Assembly (NCBI GenBank): GCA_015039365.1
Contig: WION01000001.1
Span: forward strand, 1,240,001 to 1,304,000
Direction of reading: 5' to 3'
DNA length: 64,000 nt
From: Amanita rubescens
Taxonomy: Eukaryota > Basidiomycota > Agaricomycetes > Agaricales > Amanitaceae
Of this stretch, positions 45,499 to 56,205 are shown one piece after another. The notes below the pieces were generated by a model. That model was not told the DNA's origin. It did not search any database and worked only from the letters and a program-made list of their open reading frames with translations. Each line of letters opens with the position of its first letter. Positions within the stretch are counted from its first letter, which is position 1. A program made the translations under genes and the position numbers.

Positions 45499-46425
45499 AT
45501 GCCACCGAAAGTATTCTGCAGCATCTGCAAAGAGGACTACGAACTGGAGAACATTAGAGTCTTGCTGTGTGGTTTGTTTACTTTCATTCATACGTGTCTG
45601 TCGTGATATGACGCGTAATAAGGTCATGGCTACTGTATACTATGTGACCCTCGCACAAAGATGTGTCCCGCATGTCGTAGACCCAAATCACTTGACCAAT
45701 CCATTAGATTATATCTAACCTTCGTGGACGATCTCGCCCCAGAAGAACGTACCCAGAATGCAATTGATCGATTGAGCAAATTCAGCGCCAAGGCACCAGG
45801 CGAGAAAATGAAAGCCCTTGAAGAGCTTTTGCGTGCGACAGTGGACCAATCGAACGGAGTGTGTGTTCCTTCAACCTCGTGGGTGCACATATCACTAATA
45901 TTTTTATCAGGAACAACTCACCAGTGTTATAAGGAACATTGGAGAATTCATATTGCAACCAATGTCTACTGAACTCGACCATTCGAAAGAGGAGTGTTGC
46001 AAGCTGCGCGATCAATTAAAGCAGGCGGAAAATACAGAAATTCTGGTGGATGATCTCCGAATTCAACTTCAAAGAGTTAAGAAAGAGAGGCAAGAAGTCA
46101 AAGCGACGTGTCGGGCATTACAAGATAAACTTGATTCAAGCGAAGCCGACAAACTTAGACTATCCCGGAGGATAGATAGAGTGAAGTCCGAAAGGGATCA
46201 AGCCAATGCCGAGCGTCAGCGCCTCGAGGTTCAGTTTGCCGAGCAAGGCCAATTAGTACGTACACGCAGCTGCCACAAACTGCTTTTTCATACCTTTTGA
46301 AATTTAAGGTATCCCTACAGAAGAGGAAGCTGCGCGCTGTAGTAAAAGCGACTAGGCGAACACAGCCAGATGATGATTCTCTCCTCGTTGAGGCACCGAA
46401 AGCTGTGGGCATCAACCTCTTATGA
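45499..46425 (+). CDS. RING finger protein with coiled coil
   Basis: Small protein whose N-terminus is a RING: MPPKVFCSICKEDYELENIR, VLLCGHGYCILCDPRTK (His/Cys pair assembled across an intron at about 45571-45633) and MCPACRRPKSLDQSIRLYLT. A helical part (QNAIDRLSKFSAKAPGEKMK), an intron near 45862-45910, and a long coiled coil (TELDHSKEECCKLRDQLKQA to DQANAERQRLEVQFAEQGQL) follow; the last exon ends EAPKAVGINLL. The RING predicts E3 ubiquitin-ligase activity, and the layout resembles TRAIP-like or other fungal RING/coiled-coil proteins, but no orthologue is certain. The ATG is 44 nt from the RPA34 start on the other strand. Confidence 0.8.
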
Positions 46426-46625
46426 ATGGGATCTGCATGCTTACATCCACGAAAGGGACAGGGCGAGCGGCACAGTGCAGGAACAGATATTTGATCCTAG
46501 AGAGAAGCCTTCCAAGAGAGTCAGAACAACATAGTCGTACTTTGGGGCACGGAAGTAAATCTATTTTGGTAAGAGTGGCGCTCTTATTGAGACACGGATT
46601 GCCAAAACTTCCTTTCATTCCAGCT

Positions 46626-48083
46626 ATGTCTGAAGAACTCGCCGTCGAGTGAGTGCTGTAAGGAAATGAGGTGTCAGCTCTAAACGATGTAATACCGCAG
46701 TTTATTGGCAACCAACGCATTCATCAATGTCCTGCTTTACGGACTTGAGCTCATACTGTCGTATATGTATTTTCGCAATGACAGGGAGTCGAAGATCCCT
46801 AAGTGCAACAAGATCATCTTTGCGATAAATATTTCGAGCGATTCAGTCTGTACTATTGCAGTGTGCATAGCTATGTATTTGGTCAGTCCATGTCATCAGT
46901 ACTGTCCGCGAATACTGAATTTGAGATTGAGTACATGATGGCCAAGCGGGGTACAGTTCAATTCTCACTAAATAATTATGTCCCGCTCATGTCATGGTAA
47001 TCTTTAAGGTGATATAACTGTATTGCACAAGGAACGTTGGCCGGAGGTCATTATTCTGGTCACAACAGCCACATCAATATACACAATGCAGTTGGCGTCA
47101 GTTCAACGATACTGGTCGATGTCTAAGGCACTGGAAGTCCCGCAGCAAATGCCTTCATTTGTCACCCGTCGCCTGCACGAATATCCTAGTCACAACTGGA
47201 GTAGTATTGGGCGTCTCTGTCTCAGTGAGCATCAAACTAGATGACCCTTTCTCTTGTGCTAAGCTTCGTGACAGCTAGCTGGCCTTATATACAGTCTGAC
47301 TGAACTGGGGAGTAATAAGCGACCTAGCGGACTGCCTTATGTGAGTTAAGATCCCTGTGTTCTCTATTCCCTCAAGGCTCATGTATTGTTCTCCAAGCTT
47401 GTGGCTTGCCGGGATGACAGTCACGTATAGTCATTCTCATACCTAGTCTCATTTGGTGGTTATACAAGACCACAATTCTGGCCAATCAACACCAGCGGTT
47501 CGTTCTATCAGATCCTGGCCCGCTCATTATCGTGACTTGGAATAGAATATGTTACCAGTTGTTTAAAACCGCAATTGGTGCAGACATTCCGACAGGCGTG
47601 CTAACAGCAGTCATTCTCATACTTAGCGCCACTACTAAGAGCAGCGGTACGCGGCCTAAATTATTAAAGAATGATACTGGAGGTCACTTTGCCTCGTAGT
47701 GGCCATGGCCTTCGTTTTTATCCTTGGCAGAGTCGGTACATGTACAGCTCTGCTTGCATTAATCCTCTGCGAACCTGAGAAAGAACATGCAGAGGACCAA
47801 GCCTGTAAGTCGTGATTACCATTGGTAAATGCGAACTGAATACCACCTTATGCTAGCAAACACCATATCGAGCGTTCTAGGAATGACAGGGCCGACGGTC
47901 GAAGTAAGTCGTTCGAATTGCAAACTAAAAAAGCTCTGACAATAAACTTAGGAAGACAGCCTCGATATTGAGCTTGGATCGCTTTCGGATGGAACGTTTT
48001 CTGATGCATCATTTTTGTCCGAATTGGAGATTGACAGGCGTGTAGAAGAAGACGCGGCTCGGAGGTTGGCCGCGGAATCGTAG
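46626..48083 (+). CDS. Multi-pass membrane protein of a mushroom-expanded family
   Basis: An exon-rich gene whose pieces resemble the Agaricomycete integral membrane proteins with about seven segments (DUF6533/6534-like). It starts MSEELAVE and is spliced to LLATNAFINVLLYGLELILS YMYFR. Next come ISSDSVCTIAVCIAMYLV, RWPEVIILVTTATSIYTMQL and RYWSMSKALE, then later exons with RLFKTAIGADIPTGVLTAVI-like and MAFVFILGRVGTCTALLALI segments. The cytoplasmic tail DSLDIELGSLSDGTFSDASF ends at 48083. The 3' junction (GTAAGT to TTAG, 47906-47952) is clean. The middle (47200-47700) is hard to join in one frame, so exon limits are unsure. Function unknown; such proteins are speculated to be receptor-like. 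Confidence 0.55.
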
Positions 48084-48123
48084 CTATGACGTAAGCTGTC
48101 AAATTATCGATCTCTAGATTCCC

Positions 48124-50165
48124 ATGAGGCCACACTCTGTATTCAGCATCGCAGGCTCGGACCCGAGTGGAGGCGCCGGAATACAGGTGTAGCCACAGCG
48201 CTTAGACTTCTTTGAACTTTACACAACCGTCAGTTTTAGGCAGATCTCAAGACGATTCGCTGCTTTTGGCTGTTATGGAGCTAGCGCCATCACTGCGCTC
48301 ACTGCACAAAATACCACCGGTGTTCAAGACATCCACCCATGTCCCCCGAGCTTTGTCGAGCAGCAAGTTAGTACTTTCTCATAACATGTAGTCATGTTGA
48401 AACAAAGAAACTTGAGATTACCTCCGTCCTCCAAGATATTCCTATCGATGCCATTAAAACGGGCATGTTGTTCGATGCAGAGACGATAAGTGCCGTCGTG
48501 AGAGCACTGAGAGCGCAGTATAGCGATGTCCCTACTCTTGTCTGCGACCCCGTTTGCGTATCCACATCAGGACATACGCTTTTACATCCCCAGGCTCTTG
48601 GTGTCATGATGCAGGAGTTATTTCCCTTGGCAACTATAGTGACACCTAACAAATCCGAAGCGGAGGCGCTACTGTCATGTGGAGGTCAAGCTATGAAAAT
48701 AATGAATCTCGAAGACATGATTTCGGCGTCGACGAAATTGTTAGAATATGGCTGTCGTTCAGTGCTTCTCAAAGGTGGCCATATTACCGCGTCTCCATCG
48801 GACATCGATCGTGTCGTTTCCAGCTTTCCTAGCATAGTCGTCAAGCGTTTCGGATTACCTCTTGAAAATACTGAAATATTGCAAGCCCATGGTGCATTAC
48901 CTCGTTGCGACAAAATAGTAATTGATGTCTTGTGCCAAAAAAATGGAGAAAAAGCGTTGTTTGCCCGCCCCCACATAGAGTCGAAAAACACTCATGGTAC
49001 AGGTTGTACGCTCAGTTCTGCCCTGGCATGTGAGCTCGCGTGTGGCGTTCAACGTAAGTGATTGAATTTGAACTCGGGCCAGTTATTGATGATGATGATA
49101 GTTGTCGAGGCTATACAGAATGCGACCACCTACGTACACCTTGGCATAACGACAGCTCCAGCTCTGGGAAAAGGGAACGGACCTTTGAATCACCTTCATT
49201 CCATCCAAAGAATCTTCCTATACAAGTAAGTGGTTATTTACACCTCTATCCAGACGCTCAGTGTACTAGACCCACACCATCGAATCCATTCCCGCTGACA
49301 AGCTATTTGATCGAGAATACCGTTAGTTCATGGAAAGCATATGTACAACATGACTTTGTTCGCCTATTGGGGCAAGGTACTCTGGACCGAAAATCATTTG
49401 TCCACTTTATCAAGTACGTTTTACGTGAGACATCTCATTGCACAGGCTCTGAATTGACTAGACAGGATTATTTTTATCTGAAATACTACTCGAGAGCATA
49501 TGGGTACGTGCTCTTTCTGAGATGCAGAATGTTAAATAACCCCAGAGATAGTCTTCTAGCTGCCAAATGCACAGGACTTTACGTCCATTTCAGATTCTGC
49601 TGAATCTGTTATGGGAATAATCAATGAAATCGGAAACCATAGGAACCTCTGTCGACAGTTCGGTGTGACAATGGAGGAACTAGAAAGCACAGTAGAATCA
49701 AGAGCTACAACAGCCTACGGCGCATACGTTCTTGACATGGGTCTTCAAGGTTGGTGAAATTGGGATAACCCAGTCTTTTTACCTGAATCCTATTCTAGGG
49801 GATAGTATGAAGCTTTTCATGGCACTCATTGCCTGTCTACTTGGTTACGGAGAGGTCGGATTATGGCTAAAAAGCGAAGCTTCACGCGAAGGAAGCTGGG
49901 TTGTCCTCCACAACAATCCATACAAAGCATGGATTGATATCTACTCCGGTACCCATTTCCAAGATGCAGTTAAGAAAGGCCTAGGTGAGCGCAGCCATTC
50001 ATCGCCAGAGGACATGTGATTCATAAGGGCAAAAAAGAGCTTATAGAGACCCGCGCAGCAGCTGATCCGCCATCTGAGGCCAGACTAAAAGAATGGTTAA
50101 CTGTTTGGAAGCAATGTACGAACTTGGAAGAAGGATTTTGGGACATGGCTATGAACTTATCGTGA
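48124..50165 (+). CDS. THI20: Thi20-type HMP(-P) kinase / TenA fusion (one frame slip)
   Basis: Bifunctional thiamine enzyme. The N-terminal ThiD kinase starts MRPHSVFSIAGSDPSGGAGI. It continues with AAFGCYGASAITALTAQNTT, DAIKTGMLFDAETISAVVRA, LVCDPVCVSTSGHTLL, IVTPNKSEAEALL and the anion-hole motif THGTGCTLSSALACELACG. After ATTYVHLGITTAPALGKGNG comes a TenA (thiaminase II-like) domain: SYLIENTVSSWKAYVQHDFV, QDYFYLKYYSRAYG, MALIACLLGYGEVGLWL and NNPYKAWIDIYSGTHFQDAV, ending NLEEGFWDMAMNLS. An extra base near 48255 (ADLKT/FAAFGCYG) interrupts the kinase. The fusion order is as in yeast Thi20/21. Thiamine regulation is likely, but I see no TPP riboswitch in the introns. Confidence 0.9.
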
Positions 50166-50264
50166 TGAACATAAAAGGAGGATGATATATTCCACATGGT
50201 TATTACGGTGGTATATATTAAAAGCCGCGCAGCCTACTGGTTATTAGAGGCTCGTAAAAGAATA

Positions 50265-51542
50265 CTAGTTCCCCATTTCGCAAGAGTCCGGATCTTCAAT
50301 CTCTATTTCGACTTTGGGAGACCTCGTTTTTTTCGACGTCGACACACCACTCTTCTTTGCGCTGGGGCAAAGCTTGTTTTCACTTAGAATACAAGAGCCG
50401 CACCGGGGCCCGGTAGGGAGGCAGATGGTCTGGACACCATGTTTACAGCTCGTTCCACGAACATCATTACACGTACCTGACCAAAACCAACCAGTAGATG
50501 ATTGATCTCCGGATGCAGTTCTATTGGTAACCAAGACTGCAGATTCAAGCTTTCTGGCTGTCAATTTACCATAAAGGGAAGTCATGAAAGTACAGACCGT
50601 GTTTCTTCTGGCGTCTTTGTCGAAGGTTTATGCCAACCAAGCCGATTGGTGATTCGGTGAACATGAACATCCACACCAATACCGAGGTTTCTGCATGGAG
50701 TCAAAACGATTACCGAGAAAAATACGCAGTAGTCTCACAAGTTCCATGCTACCTGCAAAGCCAGGAAGGCCATCTTGGGACCAACACCAGGTAAAGAGCA
50801 TAATTCATCCACCGTCTTGGGCACGTCAGAGTCAAAGTCATCGCGCAGCCGCAAGGCAGTTTGCTTCAGATACCTTGAGGAAGAACGTGTTGATCTATAA
50901 GCAGAGACGAACAGCAATGCAGGATAATCACCCTGTTTTCCTGCGCCAGAAGCCCACTTTGCTAATGGCCGACGATATTGCTGTCTCGTCCGCCTCTACC
51001 ATAGAAGGTACGGACAGACTGCCTCCCAACGCATCGCGGAGCTTCGAAACGGCCGCATCCGTGACTTCATCTTTTGTTTGCGAAGATAGCATTAGAGAAA
51101 CGAGCGTCGCAAATCGACGGTTCTACAACACATGAGTGAAAGACGACTATATAAGATTTGCTCTCACTTTGGGATCCGTCTCTTTGAACTGAGCCTGGTC
51201 ACAGCCCATCGTGTCTACGGGAGCCACAATACGGGATCGCATCTCCTTTATAGTGTCATAAACCTCTCTCCAGTTCTCTGGAGCAGGGTGAGGTTTATCT
51301 AGTGCAGTCGGAATGGATTTTTGCTTGCGTGCAACAGATTTTCCCTTGCTCTTGCTCGGAGAAGGTTCAAGGCTGGGTACGACATCCTCAACGTCTACGA
51401 TTTCCGCGGCTTCTTTCCTGCGGGAGCGAGTAGAAGCATTTCTGACGCCGGATACGCCGGGTTCGAACAAAGTTACAGAGCTGTGGTAAGGACTGGGTCT
51501 GGAGACAAGTCGCGTCGAACGGGTTCTGACAGATTTAGACAT
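50265..51542 (-). CDS. NTH1: Endonuclease III homologue (DNA glycosylase/AP lyase)
   Basis: Bifunctional base-excision-repair enzyme for oxidised pyrimidines, acting in nucleus and mitochondria. A basic N-terminal extension of about 60 residues ([20 protein letters not shown]) precedes [20 protein letters not shown]. Later exons give [20 protein letters not shown] and the helix-hairpin-helix [19 protein letters not shown] with the catalytic Lys. The catalytic Asp is in [15 protein letters not shown], followed by [18 protein letters not shown]. The 4Fe-4S cluster motif is [19 protein letters not shown]. The C-terminal tail is acidic. All catalytic residues are in place, and junction phases I checked agree. 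Confidence 0.92.
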
Positions 51543-51565
51543 GGATCAAATATAGTAATTATAGC

Positions 51566-54367
51566 TCAGTAATTTAAATGCCTAACATATGACTTTCTCC
51601 TCCCTTCTGCTCCCTCGCCAGTCAACGAAGGAAACCATGGATGCACCTCCGGGTCCCATTTAAGCAATCCGATATTAAATAATTCCATCTCATGAAGTGA
51701 TGCTGGCATCCCACCGAGTGCTTCACATGCCGTGAGCGTCTGCTGCACGAACTGAGGACCGATTATTGGTGGAATTGTGAAAAATCCACGACAAGCGTAC
51801 CTCAACGCGAGCCTTCGTCCACGATTCTGCCCACCCACCAAGTGATCCGGTCTGAAGCGATTTATTAAGAATCACTCGTGCCAGCTCTATCATATTCGCT
51901 GGTGATAAGTCGAACGTCTGAGCAACATTAGTTAGGAGATGCGTGATAATGGTAGAATGTACCTCATGCCGCGCTATACTCTCGCGTATGCGAATGAATT
52001 TGTAAAGATTGGGAGACGCAATTGGCACTGCCTTGATTCCATCGTATTCGGGTTTATATGCCCATTTATATCGCCTATAATGGTTCGGGCGCACAGTGTC
52101 CCAGTCACAAGACATCATAGGTAGCGATACCTTTTATGGGTTGGTTTCGGGTCTTCGCATCAAGTGTATACGTACAAGAAAAATGCTCATGGCCATGAGC
52201 TGTAGAGCCGTCAGAAATTCTCTCTGGAATTCATATTCGCGGTATGTGAGGCTGGCTATATCTCGTTTCAGAGAGAATTAGATATGAAAATCAGTTGGCC
52301 CACACTTCGGGATAACCGCTATTATACGGTCCAAGCACTCCAGTCGTGCTTCTATCACTTGCGCCGCATACCAATAAGTGAAGGGTATCTCTTCGGGGGA
52401 ATAGAGATCTAGTTGAAAGCCTGAAAAGACGACTTCTTGGATGACAGACAGTCTCCAGAGAAGAGCCGTAGCAGGCAAGTATCGGATACCGTCATCTTTT
52501 GGCCGGTTCTATCAAATAACGTGAATATAAAGTCAAATACCTTGCGATTCAATAAGCTCACGCTTGGATTCAAGCCACCGACGATGTCCAACAACAAGTC
52601 GTATAACCTATGCCAATTGATAAGAGATTTCATCAAATAGCGACGCCTTCTAGGGCCATTGCACCAATGACTTCTTATATGTGGACACAGTAGCTATGCC
52701 AAAGGTCAACAGAGAGCTTTGAGAAAGAGGCCTCTGGACTTACTGTAAAAAGAATCCGTTCAAGATTCTGAATCGGTGGGGATTCAGCCTTGTTCCAACG
52801 GTTAGAGATGCTTTTCAAGATAGTATCGTAGGAAACACAGAGCGACTCCAGAAAGAAGCGGTCTCTAAGCCATTTAAAAGGGAAATGATGCAGGACTAGT
52901 ACGCCACTATAAAAAGTTCTCTGGGGCGAAAGTTGTGGTTTGGTAAGCATCGTTTTGTCAAGGTGAGCATGTTCACTGACTTGTATAAGTGACCGGGCGT
53001 AAGGTGCCCGGCGTCGACAGGAAGACCAGGTCCTGAGAGTTCCTGCTATCTGTCAACTACCGAGTGAAAAAGTATTCATCTCATCGGCAGGGGTCTTACC
53101 TCCCAAGAAATAAAACTTAACGTTTGTTTCAAACAGCTCAAATCGTAGAGGTCATCGAGCAGTGCGGCTAGAACTTCCCAGGCTTGTTCTATACTTGGTT
53201 CAGCTACGCGGCTGGCGGGTACGGCAGTGTTAAGCCGACGAATAATCGTAGGATCGAACGCGCGACAAGCAGGGGAACTTGGTGTCGGTTGCGGTACGGG
53301 ATTCGATCGGACATAAGTCAGGCATTCCCGGGCCTCGCTGATGAGCTTTACAAGCTGTGCAGAGTCTGTAGTGCCATTGAATTCCATAAGTTGGAGGAGA
53401 CTCTTGAACGGTAATCATCAATTATCGTATATAGTTGCAAGGTGTAAATTTTCAGACCTTGCGCAGGAGTATTCTGGCTCTCAGTGGATGTATCCATCCC
53501 TCTGGTACTTGAGTGACATCCGTCAGTAAGATTCAAGCATTTATAATGATTGTTTCAGACTTTTGTTCGACCACACGATCCAAGACAGGGCATCGTTTAG
53601 TTTCGTATTGACCACCGAGGTTGGTAGGCCCTCTAATAGTGAGACCTCGCACTTGTCACTCTGCCAATCTTCTGCCTGTGATCTAATTAGTGGTATGTTT
53701 GTGTTAATGATAGAATGTACTTACACACATCCAGCATACCGCCTGTAGACAATTCCCTCCAAGTAAGGTCACAGCACTTAAGAAGGCCTTGGACGGCAGG
53801 GCTAAGGACCGTAGTGATCAACTCTATTGGACGTAGCGGATCCGAGAGGGTAAAGGAGCTTGAACGTTGACCTGTCTCGATATTTGGGAGCTCATGGATA
53901 TAAATTAGAGTAAAGACCTGTGTGTGATAAGAGCCTTCCGCTATGCCATTCCATCTCAAGTCAAGTGAGGATTTTTAAAAAGAGAAAATGGCATAGGATT
54001 GCTTACTTCATATGCGCATGCTCTATCCAATATCCAACATATCTCTTCTGGAAGCATTGGAGTTAATGGATCAAAAGGGGTAAGAACATCGATATCCTTG
54101 ACGAATCCAGTGTCTAGACGAGGTTCTCCGATCTATTCGGCGGTGTAGGTGAGAACGGAATAGACGATCACATTGCAGACCTCTATTGCGCTCATTGCTT
54201 CAAGAAGTCCGAATCCCTCCATGAAATACATATCTGCGGGGCCCATCTCTAATAGAAAAAAAGGTAAATACTGCGTACTCAAGAACATAAGAAACCTTAC
54301 CGGAGGCTGCGTGGATGAAAACGTTTGTGACATCGATAAAGTCGTAATTTGAGGGATCGCCGTTCAT
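51566..54367 (-). CDS. MAK10: Naa35/Mak10, NatC N-acetyltransferase auxiliary subunit
   Basis: Large subunit of NatC, which acetylates N-terminal Met-Leu/Ile/Phe. The N-terminal Mak10 signature reads DFIDVTNVFIHAASGEMGPA, GFGLLEAMSAIEIGEPRLDT and LPEEICWILDRACAYE, with WHSG and VFTLIYIHELPNIE, then LIELITTVLSPAVQGLLKCC-type helices. Many short exons lead to YKWAYKPEYDGIKAVPIASP, LGGWAESWTKARVE and, after a clean intron (about 51748-51793), FVQQTLTACEALGGMPASLH, with stop at 51566. Start choice is open. ATG 54367 leaves a 36-nt gap to the divergent MSW1 start; ATG 54436 (MSSEDAGGAEHPSAQ) would overlap the MSW1 coding region by 33 nt. An extra base near 53917 breaks the frame before VFTLIYIHEL. 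Confidence 0.82.
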
Positions 54368-54403
54368 TGCAGCGATGTGAGTGTTTTGTGGCTGTGCAGA
54401 CGG

Positions 54404-55747
54404 ATGTTCCGCGCCGCCAGCGTCCTCCGAAGACATCTCAGCACGGAAAGACACGTCTCGAACCGCGTCATATTCTCGGGAATACAACCAACAGGTGTAC
54501 CTCATGTCAGTCATTTGATCGTATCGTATTTGCGAACATAACACTTGTCAGACAGCTAGGGAACTACCTCGGTGCCTTGTCCAATTGGGTCAAATTGCAG
54601 AACAATGCTCAACCGGGAGACGAACTGATTTTTGCCGTCGTTGGCTGGCACGCTTTGACATTGCCGCAGAACCCAAAGGATCTCTCTGCATGTAGAAGAG
54701 ACGCACTCGCCGCTATTCTGGCCATCGGGATTGATCCCAATAGGTCCATTCTCTTCCACCAGGATCAGGCAAGTGTTTTATGCAATATACATACTGTTCT
54801 CATCTCGAACAAAGGTTCATACACATACGGAACTGGCGTGGATCCTTAATTGCATAGTGCCAGTGGGCAAACTACGTCGCATGACTACATGGAAAGTTGG
54901 TGATAGACTTTTAATATCCTTGCTCTTTTCTAACGTACGAACGTCAAGTCTCGACTGGCCGCTGCGCGGAATGCGAACAGCGAGGCAGAGGTTGACGATT
55001 CCCTTCTTAATTCCGGGCTTTTAACATATCCTGTTCTGCAAGCTGCCGACATACTAGTCTATAGGTGATAGAAGATTTATTTTTTATGGTCATATCTGAC
55101 CCTTTTTTTTCACTGCCCAGAGCTACCCATGTACCCGTCGGCGAGGACCAGACACAACATATGGAACTCTGTCGGGAACTGGCAGAAAGTTTCAACCGAA
55201 ACTTCAGCTCTGGCAAACCTTTCTTTCCTATACCGCAACAAGTTGATAGTTCGTGTCATCCCCTCCGAGAACGCGAGACAAGCTCATCAGTTACCTAGCT
55301 CCATTCCGAAAAATTCTTTCATTGAAGGATCCTTCATCTAAGATGTCCAAGTCTGCCCCTGATATTCGATCGCGAATACTCTTGAGCGATGACGCATCCA
55401 AAATCAAAGCAAAGATTCAGGCCGCTGTCACAGATTCTATTCAAGGGGTCACTTATGACCCCGAGTCGCGCCCGGGAACGTCAAACCTACTAACAATACT
55501 TGCCGCCTGTACTGACGAGGAGCCAGAAACTGTCGCGAGTCGATACGAATCTAAAGGTCATGGGCAGTTAAAGGCCGATGTATACGAGGCCTTGGAAGAG
55601 ATGCTCAAAGGCCCGCGGGCAGCGTTTGAGATGATTAGACGAGATACGGAATACCTTGAAAAGGTTGCTCGTATGGGAGCTGGAAAGGCAAGAGAAAAGT
55701 CGGAGCTGACAATGAGGGAAGTTAAGATTAAATTAGGACTCGTGTAG
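54404..55747 (+). CDS. MSW1: Mitochondrial tryptophanyl-tRNA synthetase
   Basis: Class I synthetase charging mitochondrial tRNA-Trp. The start MFRAASVLRRHLSTERHVSN is an Arg-rich presequence. It is followed by SGIQPTGVPH joined by an intron (about 54507-54553) to LGNYLGALSNWVKLQNNAQP, which forms the HIGH-like site. Further parts are FAVVGWHALTLPQNPKDLSA, TELAWILNCIVPVGKLRRMT, VLQAADILVYRATHVPVGED, QTQHMELCRELAESFNR, ILSLKDPSSKMSKSAPDI with the KMSKS loop, and SIQGVTYDPESRPGTSNLLT. Intron 54769-54814 uses a GC donor (GCAAGT). The bacterial-type TrpRS layout and length are intact. It ends 30 nt before the convergent RSM27 stop. Confidence 0.94.
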
Positions 55748-55777
55748 TGCAATAACATATAGAAGCCCGTCACTTGC

Positions 55778-56146
55778 TCATCGCCTCTTTTTGGTTCTCC
55801 TGCTGTCGTCTATGGCGCGGTGTTAGTCGCGAGACAATACAACTGAAAGCAACTTACTTTTGCTTTGGGCCTTCTTAGGAGCACCCTTTCCTCTCTTTTT
55901 CCTATCCTCCACGTCCTGGAGTCTCTGTTCCTCTAGCTCATTGACGAGCTCGAGCTCGGGATATTGACGGGCAATTTGGGAGATGTTAATTTCCTGAGGG
56001 TAATAACGGACCATGGCAGGGCCGCGGAGGCGCTTGCGGAGGTATTTTGCGCCAGTGCGGATGCAGGTGGGATTGTAAAAGGTTTGGAAGATGGTTGAGC
56101 GCAGGCGAGCCAGCGCAGCGAGACGGGAAGGCACAACGGCGGACAT
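55778..56146 (-). CDS. RSM27: Mitochondrial small ribosomal subunit protein mS33 (Rsm27)
   Basis: Component of the 37S mitoribosomal subunit. The ATG at 56146 gives MSAVVPSRLAALARLRSTIF, QTFYNPTCIRTGAKYLRKRL and RGPAMVRYYPQEINISQIAR, then ELVNELEEQRLQDVEDRKKR and GKGAPKKAQSK. An intron (about 55807-55858) precedes a short basic end (NDSRRTKKRR, stop at 55778). The RTGAKYLRxRLRGP and RGKGAPKKA motifs are typical of fungal mS33. It shares a 59-nt divergent promoter with SUV3, another mitochondrial gene-expression factor. Confidence 0.9.
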
Positions 56147-56205
56147 GAGCGTAACAAACAAACACAAACATCTTTTTTCGCAATTGCCTTTTTCAATCAG
56201 CCAAG

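Noticed and set aside
48124..48260. TPP riboswitch in the first THI20 intron
   Set aside because: The intron (about 48188-48238) is too short and lacks the conserved CUGAGA-type cores.
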